From the NCBI GenBank assembly GCA_963931925.1, contig OZ007581.1, positions 21,419,447-21,483,446 of the forward strand: a stretch of DNA of 64,000 nt, given 5' to 3'. The translations under genes were made by a program, and so were the position numbers. Positions 48,001-58,825 of the stretch are shown here, piece after piece. The notes under the pieces are model-generated. The model was not told the origin of the DNA, did no database searches, and saw only the letters and a program-made list of their open reading frames with translations. This DNA comes from Onchidella celtica (lineage: Eukaryota > Mollusca > Gastropoda > Systellommatophora > Onchidiidae). How positions within the stretch are numbered: position 1 is the first letter of the stretch; each line of letters starts with the position of its first letter.

Positions 48001-48691
48001 GATGGATTTGGCATGTCCAGAGATAATATTCTTAGGACATATTGTGGGTAGAGGTGTTCAGAGACCTGAAGAAACAAAAATTGACAAGTTAGTAGGGTTG
48101 CAAATCCCTAAAACAAAGAAACAAGTCAGAAGCTTAGTGGGAATTTTAAATTATTACAGAAAGTTCATTCCAAATTTTTCCTCCTTGTCATCTTCTCTTA
48201 CTGACCTTACTAAGAAGGGACAACCCGATAAGGTCCAGTGGACGTCTGAATGTCAGACAGCATTTGATAATTTGGTGACAGCATTATCATCGTCACCCAT
48301 CCTGATATTACCCGATTTTCGATCTAATTTTATCCTCAGAACGGATGCGTCGGACTCTGGTGTCGGCGCTTGTCTTCTACAGGAGAAGAACGAATGTCTC
48401 CATCCTGTATGTTATGTCAGTAGGAAGTTATTGCAGAGAGAAAGAAAGTATTCTGTGATAGAGCGTGAGTGTCTTGCCATTGTCTGGTCCGTCCAGAAAC
48501 TAGGACGTTATCTCATGGGACGAGAATTTTATATCCAGACAGACCACAAGCCACTGACATTTTTGTCGAAGAATCGTTCGTCCAGCCCACGCTTGTCTAG
48601 ATGGGCATTGGCTTTGCAGCCGTATACCTTCGTTATTCAACCAATTCCAGGAACCAGCAATCATATCGCCGACTACCTTAGTCGAGCCTAG
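44927..48691 (+). CDS. pol: Pol of the Gmr1-like element: NC-PR-IN-RT-RNase H
   Basis: 1254 codons open, overlapping gag by ~146 bp in another frame, an arrangement this kind of element uses for read-through. Two zinc knuckles (CGRVGHFSREC, CWNCGRADHISVNC) at ~86-117; aspartic protease DTGS at ~204; integrase with H2C2 zinc finger at ~392-435, D,D,E at ~465, 525 and 561 and a GPY/F-type module (KGPYVIERV) near 705; reverse transcriptase at ~845-1025 with FFDD at 989-992; RNase H from ~1135 (TDASDSGVGA). Integrase therefore precedes RT. Sequence similarity is Ty3/Gypsy-like throughout, so this is not a Copia element. Confidence 0.93.
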   Translation: MLGTSPLSRGRRQDSGTGRVIVVPIVGKPRGSIGAITNHRHMDPVSLTNGRGRVVTFADDRRHRDSSSGREGSRGPRPRAAQGADFWTCGRVGHFSRECRAAKCWNCGRADHISVNCPAGRIAANADSSSSPCSPNKFHHAAACVTSDNGGGQYSKCPSCEKLLSSGVLPCGRKIPVINSCHTGGGLRVYPGFVVDEPVSVLRDTGSTVVGVHRDCIRDSQLTGETVPCIQFSGAIEKLPMAKIMIDTPFLSGEVEAVVGCFPGAQLIIGNVSRVVSPSVENVQAWSQSKGIDFCAAVETRRRVADKDKIRPFATPAVNLDITPERLARLQREDPSLNPCFGEARTEKTRRYKNGSSSFIVQAGILFRKYVTVSSTLKQVVVPALLIATVLHLAHDVPLAGHMGIARTKERVLKNFYWPSIHRDVQVYCKTCSACQKTTHKGRTPQAPLQKIPSVSEPFKKVSIDLVGPIHPATDRGNRFFLTVICNATRWPEAVPLRTITSEAVAEALFAIFARVGIPEQILSDRGAQFTSQMMKELFRLFSIQPITTTPYHPQANGMCERLNSTLKSMLRKVAADRPKDWDRYIPAVLFAYREVRQESTGFSPFEMMYGRSPRGPTDVLRDMMTSPSSGDDEQISVFQYLVDLRERLSSARTIAQEASGIASKRAKDYKDRGSKLRIFKPGDKVLLLLPTDHNKLLMIWKGPYVIERVVSKVDYAIHIDGASKVFHVNMLQRFYERPQYLCAQTRPKETVFSTACTGVVDQLDCDVSDTEAQEELQIQLPELTPTQGYRDVKINPDLTSSRSRELETLLASFPDVVTDLPGSTTVIQHQIKLTSDKPVFLRPYPLPFSSRDRVIKEVESMLKLDVIEPSTSPYSSPIVLVKKLDGSVRFCIDFRRLNTITVGDREPIPFQEELIASLAGSTWFSKIDLTKGYWEIPLTEESKQYTAFQTPIGLFQFKVMPFGLVNAPATFARLMRLVLKDIPNVVSFFDDIACHTSTWSDHIQTLTVIFQRLRHFGLTAKPAKMDLACPEIIFLGHIVGRGVQRPEETKIDKLVGLQIPKTKKQVRSLVGILNYYRKFIPNFSSLSSSLTDLTKKGQPDKVQWTSECQTAFDNLVTALSSSPILILPDFRSNFILRTDASDSGVGACLLQEKNECLHPVCYVSRKLLQRERKYSVIERECLAIVWSVQKLGRYLMGREFYIQTDHKPLTFLSKNRSSSPRLSRWALALQPYTFVIQPIPGTSNHIADYLSRA

Positions 48692-49032
48692 GGGAAGATT
48701 TCGGGAGCTTATACATCGGAGGACAGGAACATTGACAGGATCTGTGTGAATGAGTCGACTTTAAAATATTGACATTATAAATATGATATGAAGAATGGTT
48801 GATAGGTTGAGTGGTTTTTGATTCTGTATTAGATATTGTGTTTAGTCAGCTATTCATGATGTGACACATATATGCATATTGCAGGCCATATTGATCCCCA
48901 TATTTTCCCCTGATTTCGGTATTCTATATACTAGGGGAACTGCTAGGTCATTTTTCTAGTGTAGGTATTGCTCACGCTCACTCGTTGACAGTCATCTTGA
49001 TGCGATTTGAAATTAATTGCATTAATTTTTTT

Positions 49033-49046
49033 GGGGTGGGGGATGA
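49033..49046 (+). other. Polypurine tract
   Basis: GGGGTGGGGGATGA directly precedes the 3' LTR, where plus-strand DNA synthesis is primed. Confidence 0.8.
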
Positions 49047-49966
49047 TGTCACGAGTGGAGTGAGTGCAATTAAGGGGATTGCTACAGAGCGGGTGTAGAA
49101 TAAGAAGAGCTCACGACAGACGGATAGGAAAAGACGTGAAAGGGGAAGAGTAAAAATAACTCATGCAGACAAGTGGGAAAAGCGTGCGTGTATGAGTGGT
49201 GTGGAAGTCTGAATGAGGCGAAAGCGCTGGATTACTATCACTGCAAGTTAGAAGGTCCTAGGGATCGGACCTGTGAATAAAAGCCCATCGGGCGGACATA
49301 AAGGGAAGCAGTCGAGAAGACTAGTGAGAGTCTTTCCAGTTATGACTGGTGTCGGGGACGGGCCGCAGAGCCACCTCGATGAGCACAGGGGATAGGCCAG
49401 CATAGGGCCGGAGGCCACACATAGGCCAGAAGTGAGGCTGTCAGTGCAGGACAGTAGAGGCACATAAAGTCGTGGCAGTCAGGCCACGGACAGGGACGTA
49501 GATATGAGAGTGAATGAGATACTATATTGTTGCCATGTTGATAGGCTAGTGAACTGATATTATGTTGTTGCCATGTTGATGGCTATGGAAATAATAATGT
49601 GTTATTGCCCTGCGGAGGTGCTAGGGGAGTGCTAAGGTGTATGACAATAGGAAGGTGATATTGAGAGACTGCCGTGCCAGTGAATCATTAATGTACTATT
49701 AAGACCCCGAGGGGAGAGGCTGAGGCCGAAGTGCCTTTAGGAGTAACTACCGGATTGTGGATCCGAGGGAGCGTGTGTGTGAGAATAAGGCCGTTGTACG
49801 GCAGTCATTTCAATAATATAATATATGTAATTGCGCTATTATATGTATAATTATGTTTAATAAATGTGTGAGTCTGATGGGTTGTTTTGTTAAGTGTTAA
49901 ACTTGTTTGTTCGTGATTGTCGTCCTGTCATAAACTATTACATTTCCCAGTCTGGGATTTGTGACA
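49047..49966 (+). repeat. 3' LTR
   Basis: 920 bp, about three differences from the 5' LTR by eye; ends TTTGTGACA followed by the AAGCC duplication. Confidence 0.93.
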
Positions 49967-50248
49967 AAGCCCTCTACTGCCTGGCAGTCACAAGCAGCAG
50001 ACCCAGTGCTGCTCTCATATAATAAGACAATGCCGTCACACTTCAGGGAACCATCAGTACCATCATCATCCCATGAGGCGGTGCCATCTTCATCTACTGG
50101 GCCATCACCATCCTCAACTATAGTGGCAGTGTCATCTTCATGTTTAGACGCCGATTTTCCCTCACCGCTATATTGGATGCTGTTACCTGACCTCCACCAC
50201 CAAATTTTATTTCTCGACCTCAGAGATAGAACTACCTCCAGACTATAG
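49967..50248 (+). pseudogene. Coding-like segment right of the LTR element insertion
   Basis: The open frame starts inside the target duplication and runs to a TAG at 50246-50248. Ser/Pro-rich (SSSHEAVPSSSTGPSPSS), then DLHHQILFLDLRDRTT. It continues the frame of 42111-42203, so the LTR element landed in an open reading frame. Unrecognised. Confidence 0.35.
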
Positions 50249-52022
50249 ATTTGTTAGTCATGGAAGACTTCATCCACATCAACATGAGGACCAGCTGTTG
50301 CGATGTTTCTTAGTGATATGTCATTTGTGAAAGGCGATGTGTCTTGGAAATAAAAATGCTTTCTGGGTATTATGAGTGTGATTATGCACATATGGCACCG
50401 ACTGCACCGATATGCATTCATCTGACACCTTGCATGAAGTGCGGTCATTGGTAATTGCATTGTGACATCAGTGTTGTATGTGCATCAACTGGGATCAATA
50501 GCACCATTATTATTTACTATAAATATGATTACATGATGTATTCAAAAAAAGAGTTCAAAAGAGCCAGTGCACACCAGCTAATTAGTAAAGAACTGAATTT
50601 AACGAAAAACAAAGAATAATATTGTGGTCCAAATACCCCGGTACCTAGGCTATTAAGGTCTAGTTCTATAGTAAATTCATTTACTTAAATTGTATGAGAA
50701 TAGTTCTCCCTCCTTTTAAAGCAGGAAAGAAAGAAGGTAGAGAAGAAACAGAAGTTACAGGAGCAGAGGAAAAGAAAGAAGGAGTTAGCAGAGAAAAAGG
50801 AAAAGGAAGGTAGAAAGCAGAAGCTGTAGTGCAACGGATGTGTAAACGCTCAGGCGCAGTCCGTGCTTGCCCTATACAAGATGGCGGCTATTGCCTTCTA
50901 ATGCGCGCACACGAAATCAGCTGTACGGACTCCAGTGTTATTAATAGCTCCATGGCTACATGCTCCATGGTAATCCCCAAAACTCATCGATAGGACAGTA
51001 CACAGTGTGCAGTGGTGCGCACCGAAAATTTGAGGAAGTGCTGATGTCATAAAAACCTACAGCATGTCAATGAGCCTAGCTAAAATTGGGGAAACAATAG
51101 ATTTCCAAAAAAAAAACTACACCGATTTGAAAGCCTTTTACAACGAAAAATCTCAAGTCCACAAATATATATAGTATAGATATTATTGCTTCCAAAGATA
51201 ATTATTATAATATTATCTATACACTGTATGGGGTACTTTTGTTGTGTTTATTTATTTTTTTTTTCATTTCATACAACAACGGTAGAAGTAGTGTGGACTG
51301 AGTGAGTACAACCAAGCTTGAAGATGTTCCTCTTCTTGGTTATAAAGATTATTTGCTACATCTCGGCCTATGATTTATATATTGCCTCTCTCTCTCTCTC
51401 ACACACACACAGACACACACACACACACCAGATCCTGGATTGTAGTGGGTCTATGGCAAAACCAACTTTCCCTCAGTTCTTTAGCATGTTTTTTTTGTGT
51501 GTGTGTTTTTTATAATTGTTATGGTACCACCCTCTCATTGTTGGTTATTTGAGAGAAACTGACTTGTAAAGTTTCCTCTGTCCACACGCTGATTTTATTT
51601 TTTTTAACATGACTCAACATGCGGTAAAAATAGTACTACATAGTTCCCTTCCCTTTTACTTCTGAACGATTGGCCAATTAATAAAAATAACAATATAAAA
51701 AAGCATAAATCATAAATTTATATTTATTATCAAACACTTTAAAAGTATAATTATGATAATCCGAAAATAACATAAATGTATCTAAATTTCCTTGTTTGGT
51801 TATTCTACACATGGGCTTTGTACTATCCCTTTATTAGTCCCAAACAGAGACGCTGCGTGTGGACTATGCCCACGCAGGCATTGGTACCTTCTATGTTTGG
51901 GCGATGCACTCCCTCCGTGGGTCAGGTGACCACTGTCGCGAATATAAGCTTTTCCAGTCTGACCACTTAGTCATTTTCATATCTGACGGCGAGGGGCACT
52001 ATGTGTTTTTGAAGGCAGGAAA
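50249..52022. other. Mostly anonymous sequence
   Basis: A Lys/Glu-rich exon-like piece at 50731-50828 (acceptor-like CTCCTTTTAAAG, then KKQKLQEQRKRKKELAEK and a stop) is the only coding hint. 51100-51300 is AT-rich without recognisable content. Confidence 0.3.
51388..51429. repeat. (CT)n(CA)n microsatellite
   Basis: CTCTCTCTCTC followed by ACACACACAC with one interrupting GA. Confidence 0.9.
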
Positions 52023-54000
52023 TTGACTAATTTCCAGATGTTGGCTGAGACTGAGATTAAAGAACACTCACCATCCAAATCATGTGAATTAGACCCACTT
52101 CCGATGACATTTGTGAAATTATATCTTGATGAGTTATTGCCATCCATTATTCATGTAATCAATGTTTCTCTGAGAACTGGTGTTGTACCAGATTCTTTCA
52201 AACAGGCAATTGTGAAATCTTTGATTAAAAAAGCTGGGCTCGACGTAAACAATGTGAAAAATTATAGGCCTGTGTCAAACTTACCAATTATGCCCAAGAT
52301 CCAAGATCCTTGAAAAATCAGCGTTGAGGCAAATCATGGAGCACATTGAAATAAATAATTTGAATGAGAAAATTCCAGTCGGCATACAAAAAGGGCCACA
52401 ATACTGAGACTGCCATCCTCAGAGTAGTGAATGATATTCTTCTAGAGCTCGATGACAAAAGAGTATGTATTCTTGTACTTTTGCCTTTGATACTTTAGAT
52501 CATAACATTCTATTACATCGTTTAGAAAAGACCTTTGGTATTGCCGGAAATGCACTGTCATGGTTTCAGTCCTATCTTTCAAATAGAAAACAATGTGTGA
52601 GAGTCAATGATAGTTGTTCCAAACACTCAATTTTGGGGTACCTCAAGATTCTGTTTTGGGCCCAATTCTTTTCAACCCAACAAGAGGTTCAGAAAATATG
52701 ATCTTCAATACCACCAATATGCTGATGATAGCCAAATATATAAAGCATGTGATCTTGAAAACCTAGATGATACGATAAAAACAACGACACAAGAAGTTAA
52801 GAAATGTATGGATGATAATAAACTAAAACTAAATGATGAGAAAACAGAAGTTATGCTCATAACGAATCCAAAACAAAAAATCAATCCACCAGATCTCAAT
52901 GTAAATGGCCATCTTATTAAAATGACAAGTAAAGTAAAAGATCTGGGCACAATTTTAGATGCAGAGATGTCAATGTCAGCTGTGTAAGAATCTTAATTTC
53001 CAGTTACGGAAAATCAGCAGTATACGGCAATGCCTAACTACTGAAGTAACAAAACAGCTTGTAACATCACTGTTTCTCTCTAGGCCGGATTATTGTAACA
53101 TACTGCTAAGTGGTCTTCCAAAAAGTAAAATCAATAAGCTTCAGTTAATCCAAAATAATGCTGCAAGAAGAAAAAGGATAGATCACATAACACCAATATT
53201 TAAGGAGCTCCACTGGCTACCTATTGAGCAACGAATATAATATAAATTGGCTTTATTTTGTTATAAATGTGTCAACATGTTGCCAGAGTATATTTAAGAA
53301 CTTATAGAACTACATCGCCCTGCAACCTTAGACTAAGGTTTTAGTGAACCTAAAAAGTTTTGGTGAAAGGGCTTTCAGCCATGTTGGGCCCAGGGTGTGA
53401 CACGAACGAGATTCCTATAAGATAAGATAAGATAAGATAAGATAAGATAAATTTTATTCGTCCTTGTACAAGGAAATTTGTTTTGATCATTGAATACAGT
53501 TACAGAAGCAGAAAGTATGATACATAGCGCGCACACACACATATATACACACACACTGATAAATTAACTAAATTAACAAAATTAACAGTGCACACAATAT
53601 GCTTCCCTAACTAAAAGACATTGACCTGACACGCAGGACATAATTCAACTGTGCACAGATTACGATCAAGATGACGACATTATTGTAACATCCTAGTTGA
53701 TGATGGAATAAACGATTTAAAGTAGCGCTCAGTTTTAGTTTTCTTTGACAACAGCCTTAAACTTCTTAAACTTTAGATGTCCGCAGTTCGCAAGTTTAAA
53801 AGGATGTTAAAATGTCATTTGTATGAGAGTTTCTAGTCTATGTAAAAGCTATCTATTATTATTATTATGTGTGTATCAATGTGGGTTGTGTGTTTGAGTT
53901 TACCCATGTATTTTTTGACATGTTTCTGTAAAGTGCATAGGGCATTTTGTAATGGATATGCGCTATATAAATGCCATCCATTATTATTATTATTATTATC
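52023..54000 (+). mobile_element. CR1/L2-like LINE, RT to 3' tail, decayed and interrupted
   Basis: RT pieces in order: KSCELDPLPMTFVK and VKNYRPVSNLP (52080-52290), FDTLDHNILLHRLEK and ALSWFQSYLSNRKQC (52480-52600), the catalytic YADDSQIY (52716-52740) and KLKLNDEKTEVMLI, then RPDYCNILLSGLPKSK and HITPIFKELHWLPI (53080-53225), the short C-terminus VRKFKRMLKCHLYESF (53775-53835), and a GCGCTATATAAATGCC 3' UTR with a (TTA)n tail to about 54000. Several frame breaks and stops. Same clade as 2036-2759, different subfamily. Confidence 0.8.
53414..53765 (-). mobile_element. 3' end of another LINE nested in the CR1-like LINE
   Basis: On the minus strand this encodes an ORF2 end (KKTKTERYFKSFIPSSTRML, stop near 53680), then a 3' UTR ending CCTTGTACAAGG...AATAAAATTTATC and a (TTATC)n tail that appears as GATAA repeats at 53418-53450. 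It splits the host LINE between RT and C-terminus. Only the last ~350 bp are present, a usual 5' truncation. Confidence 0.7.
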
Positions 54001-54393
54001 TAAAACAGTCATGAAAAAGCATTAATTTTACATGTAATACGTAACATTGAGAAATCGATGCAATCGACAATAAGAATGAACAAGACGACAATAATATCTG
54101 TGATTACATGGCAAGAGCAAATGTACTTAAACGACTTAATTTTGCAAACCAAGTAGGCATTCAGGAAAAACTGGAAGCTCTTTCAAAAAGGAAAAAAATA
54201 TGGTCCAACTATGTACAGGGTTGCCGGCAGCAGCGATGGGTACGGGGAGCTGGTCCTTCAAAAATGGCTATCTGCCTTGCGTGATGTCTGCAACATTCAC
54301 GAGGGACATGGAGACCTGTTTCGAAGATGGGCGCGGGTGACCTTGCTATAGAAGGTCTCTTTATATGGTAGTTAATCTTTTCAAGCCGTTCCC
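54001..54393. other. Unassigned sequence
   Basis: An open plus stretch (KRLNFANQVGIQEKLEALSK) is present at 54125-54210, source unknown; no element ends seen. Confidence 0.3.
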
Positions 54394-55130
54394 ATGAATC
54401 CAGTAGAAGAACTTGGATATGCACTATCTAAACTTAATAATGAGTCAGCACCTGGAAGTGACGGACTGACGACTCCCTTCTATAAGTGTTTCTGGGGACG
54501 ACTTAAGACCTTGTTGTGGGAAAGTCTGTCCGACTCAGTGATAAAGGGAGAGCTTACAACAACGCAAAAAAGGGGCGTAATTACATTGCTGCGTAAGGGA
54601 AACAACTTAGAGAGAAATAATATAAATAATTGGAGACCAGTGAGTCTTACTAATACAGATTATAAAATTTTCTCTAAATGGTTAGCGCTGAAACTTCAAA
54701 GGGTTATGGAGAAACTTATACATAATAATCAGGTGGGTTTTATCAAAGGCAGATCGATCTCAAATTTGATTCGTACTATAGAAGACCTTGGTAAGGAAGG
54801 AGGAAGGTGGGGCAGGTATCTTAGTCTCGCTAGATTTCCAAAAGGATAGTATTGATAAAAAAGCAATCATATATGATGCACTTGAAGCTTTCAATTTTGG
54901 CAATAACTTTATTCAATATATTAAAACATTGATACGAAATACTGAAAGCTGTGTAAAAAATGGAGGCTGGGTCTCAAACTGGTTTAAAACGGAACGCAGA
55001 GTGAGGCAAGGCTGTTGTGTCAGCCCTCTACTTTTTATTTTAGTGGCAGAAATTATGGCCATTAAGGTAAGATATAATCCGCATATAAAATGCATACAAT
55101 TGAAAAATACCTTGGATAATAATATGCTGA
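54394..55130 (+). mobile_element. L1/Tx1-like LINE, reverse transcriptase part
   Basis: NNESAPGSDGLTTPFYKCFW, NNINNWRPVSLTNTDYKI, NNQVGFIKGRSISNLI, then after a frame change VSLDFQKDSIDKKAIIYD and RRVRQGCCVSPLLFILVAE, i.e. RT blocks 1 to 4; the YxDD block is absent. It meets the minus-strand endonuclease part of a similar LINE at about 55130. Confidence 0.8.
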
Positions 55131-56670
55131 GTGTAACAATTTCATGATAAGTATTTTCGATGTGGGGTAATAGGTTGTTATCACAAAATATGTAATCTAA
55201 CCTTCTAGCTATGAAAGGTGTTTTTCTGGCCCAAGTGTAGTGCTTTTCAGGCCCATGGTAGTTGGCAACGCCACGCGTCGAACAAGTCTAGCATGTCAGT
55301 CATTTCGTGCAGCTCGAGGATTTCTTTTCGATCATGTGGCTGGAGAGCTACAATATCTAGGCTATTATCCCGAACGATATTAAAGTCTCCACATATTATC
55401 TTATTATTAAATAAAGACAGTGTTTGGGAGATATAAAATACTTTTTCTGCTTTCATTACTGGGCCGTATATATTGAAGATGGAGAATTCTGATCCCCGTA
55501 TTTTAATATTGACACCTAAAACCCGCGCTGATGAATACACCAGTCTGATTTCTTCGAAACTAAGATTTTTATTGATGAGTATGATTTGGCTTTTACTTCT
55601 GTTTGTACCAGCGGAATAGAACATCTCTCCTCCCCATTCTTTCTTCCACATCCGTAACATGCGTTTCTTTGTAAACATGCGATATCGTACTTTCTGCATT
55701 TTTAAAAAATAATTGTACGTTTAATTTTTTTATTTAGGCCTCTGCAGTTCAGAGACAATACAAGCATGAGGGTTTTTCTGAAAGCGTAGTCCTTTATCGG
55801 TCCTTGTCGTTTCCCGGTGGTCACACACAAGGGGAGTTCAAATTAGGTTTCCTTTCCCTGCTGGCTGTGCTCGCAGCTTTCTGTTTCCTCCTCCTCCTGT
55901 CTCCTCACTTTTTCATTTGGTGAATCAATTGTGTCGCCGGCTCTTTTGTTCTGTAGGCTGTGTGAGCGTTGTTGTCCTCGACACGACATACTCCGTGAGC
56001 GGTTTAACATCATTTGTTTAATGTTTGTTTGTGGACTGGGTATAAAACACGTTCACCTGTTCTGTCTTTTGTTTTTGGCGTACTGTTGTGTGTTCCCTAG
56101 CTAGTTGTATCTGCATAAGTAGGTGAGCGAATACTTGTGTTTGTTGTGTGCTTGTCTGAGTCGTGCTCTGTGTTTGGAATGTCATTGTGTGTCACTGGTA
56201 TGTTTTCCCCTTTGTCGTTGTCATCGTCAACTGGTGTCCTGTTAGTGTCAATGTTCTTTGGATGTCGTCCTGGTCGGATCGGTTCCCTGTAATAAACCGT
56301 CCCTCTCCATATACCTATAGGGATGGACACTTCTAAATTGATTGCACATAAAACGCCTGCCTGTTTTATACCCAGTCCACCCTCCCTTCTCGTCTCTATA
56401 GTGTTCCTCTTTTATTGCTGACCTTAGCACTACCCCTTTGACAGTTAACGCCTTCTCTATCTTTTCGTGGTGCTTCGTGCTGTGTCCGAGAAAGCAAAGG
56501 GGTTTCTTCCCAATAGTGACACCGATTGTCCCATGAATACAATCCCTTCCGTAAGCAGTTTTTGTCTAGCCCCCGCCCCTTTTACATAAATCCTCCACAA
56601 TCCCCCAATCTTCTGAGCCCCCTCAATGCCGTGAGGACCTGTCGTAGCCTCACAGGCTCTGCACAAGTCT
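55131..56670 (-). mobile_element. L1/Tx1-like LINE, ORF1 and endonuclease part
   Basis: Reading minus: ORF1 remnants (CRACEATTGPHG, KIGGLWRIYVKGAGARQK near 56570-56666; GTVYYREPIRPGRHPK near 56250), then the APE endonuclease from 55699 (FYSAGTNRSKSQIILINK, FSIFNIYGPV, IICGDFNIVRDN) to its C-terminal ARRLDYIFCDNN near 55190. Orientation is opposite to the RT part at 54394-55130, so the element was rearranged or two copies collided. Frames are partly broken. Confidence 0.75.
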
Positions 56671-57204
56671 AATATCTTAATTAAACTACCATCTGGAGAA
56701 CTACCATCACATGGATGTGAGAAATATTAATGTTCAGTTACATTTTAGGCGGTATCCAGAGGTATCAAATATCATTCCCTAAGTTTCAATTCTCTAGAGT
56801 ATATAATGATGCTGCATCATTTAAATCAAAATTTTATGATATAGATGAATTAGTTGGCAATCCAATTATTACATTGATTATCAAAATACTTGTATTTGAT
56901 GTTTCAAAACAAAGTGAAAGGTTAAAAAATAGCATAACTGAGTTAAGGCTACATTTAATAAAAATGTTTGTCGTATTCGGGCTAGACATACGAGTTACTG
57001 CCAATAATGGTCTAAGGGACATATTCGATATGCTTGATGTAAATTGTCTTTCTCTCCCCTTCACCATTCATTGTTTGCGCATGCTTGGCGGAGGAATACA
57101 ATAAATAGTGCCGCTCACGCTGGTTCTCCAAACCTACATGCTGTGTCTGTTCCACTGTCCCAATTCTCCCTGTCACGCCTTTACCACTCGAGACGCCCAT
57201 CAAA
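56671..57204. other. Unassigned, possibly including the left LTR of the following element
   Basis: An open plus frame (56730-57104) is unrecognised. An AATAAA at 57101-57106 and the position just before a primer-site-like word suggest that the right part could be LTR sequence; its left end was not found. Confidence 0.3.
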
Positions 57205-58560
57205 ATATGGTGTCAGAATCTTCATGAACTTCAGGGGATTGCAGGGTAACCGACAGTTGCTGCACAACGTTTCTGAGCTAACTTTCTTGATTGAAAACTG
57301 CTACCTCGTGTCACCATGTTCAAACCGCCGCAGCCATTTGCATTTCAAGATCCGTCTGCATGGCCTGCTTGGGTGGAAAGATTCAATCGCTTCAGGCTTG
57401 CGTCAAAGTTGAGCAAAGAAGATGGCGAAATTCAGGTCAGTAGCTTACTGTACTCAATGGGAGCTGACGCTGATAAGATTTTAGCACAGTTTGAAATGAG
57501 TGATGCCGACAAGAAAGACTATGAAAAGGTCAAGAAAAAGTTCGATGAACATTTCATTCCGAAGAGAAACGTGATTCACATTGGAGCAACTTTCCACAGT
57601 AGGAACCAGAAAGAAGGAGAAACAGTTGAACGTACTGTTCAATGCTTTGTATGAATTAGCAGAGCATGCTGCTTTCACAGAAAAGAAGGACACTATTACA
57701 GATAGACTGGTCCTCGGGCTCAGAGACAAAGAGATTTCTGAAAAGCTTCAGTTAGAGATTGCGCTGACTTTAGGGACGGCAATCACCATGTCAAGGCAGC
57801 GTGAACAAGTGAAGAAAGAAATACAGGAACAAAGAGGTGCAACGTCAGTGGATTGAGTCCGCTTCCGACCCGGTAGTCGAGGAGGGAAGGGATCATCACA
57901 CGAAGGTCAAGGTGCACACGCGCATACTCCAGAGAAGTTTGCGTGCAAGAAATGCTGAGCTACCCATGAAAAGAGGAAGTGTCCAGCATACCAGAAGAAA
58001 TGCCACAAGTGCGGAAAGATGTCACATTTTGCAAAGATGTGCAAGTCGAAGACAAAGAAACAAGATGAAGTTACATCAGAGCCAGAGCCAGCAAAAGAAC
58101 CAGAGCCAGAAAATGAGCCTGAGAAAGAGCCTGAGCCTGAAACAGAGTATTTCATAGGAAGCGTCGAGTCCAATGAACCACCATGGAGGGTGAATTTGAG
58201 TCTAGAAGGAACAAGTGTCAACTGGAAGATTGATACAGGGGCCGACGTCAACCTGATCAGCAAATCTACATGGGCAAAGCTAGAAAAGCCGAAGCTGCTT
58301 CCAACGAATCGTGTCAACCTGGTGAGTCCAGGGGGCAGAGTGAAAACTCTAGGTCACTTCACAACAAAGTTTGACAAGAAGATTGATGCTACAGTGTACG
58401 TCATTGATGACGACTCTGACAGTCTTCTTAGCCGCAGTACAGCGACAGCGCTGAACCTTGTACAGAGAGTGAATTCAGTCACTTTCGCGTTAGTGAAGAA
58501 TAAAGCCCGTCAGAATAAAGATCAAAGAAGGTACACAGCCGTACAGTATCACTACAGCAA
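57205..58560 (+). mobile_element. Ty3/Gypsy-type retrotransposon remnant (gag to protease)
   Basis: A primer-site-like TGGTGTCAGAATC at 57209 is followed by a gag (PPQPFAFQDPSAWPAWVERF, KEDGEIQVSSLLYSMG near 57316-57480), a zinc-knuckle region near 57945-58040, a Glu/Pro repeat linker, and an aspartic protease with DTGADVNLIS at about 58232. RT and integrase are not present. Looks broken in several places and incomplete; no matching LTR pair seen; older than the element at 42204. It abuts Polinton sequence at about 58560. Confidence 0.75.
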
Positions 58561-58825
58561 GAAGGGTGGCTTATTAATTTTGTTACTTGTTCTTCATCTG
58601 ATAATAGTTTTAACTCAATTCGATCTCTTATGTTTTCAAGAGTTTTTTCCATAAAATGCCTTATTCATTAATTTCCAAAGATTCTTTTCAAAGTCTGATT
58701 TTGACTTAGTTATTTGATTGGTATTAAAATCGATGTATTCTTTTAACCAAGGTCTTTCTTTAAAAGAAATAATTCTATGAACTTTAGAAATTTGTAATCC
58801 AAGGAATTTAAAACACTCTAATAAT

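Larger units (their letters stand above)
42204..49966 (+). mobile_element. Gmr1-like Ty3/Gypsy LTR retrotransposon, apparently whole
   Basis: 7763 bp with two 920 bp LTRs that differ at about three positions, TG...CA ends, 5 bp target duplication AAGCC (42199-42203 and 49967-49971), a tRNA-Pro-type primer site and a purine tract. Gag and pol frames are long and open; no envelope gene is seen. The pol order is PR-IN-RT-RH, unlike ordinary Ty3/Gypsy elements and as in the Gmr1 group. The near-identical LTRs mean a recent insertion. Confidence 0.93.

Noticed and set aside
57205-58560. Same family as the element at 42204
   Set aside because: Gag, primer site and protease context differ clearly; this is another Ty3/Gypsy lineage.
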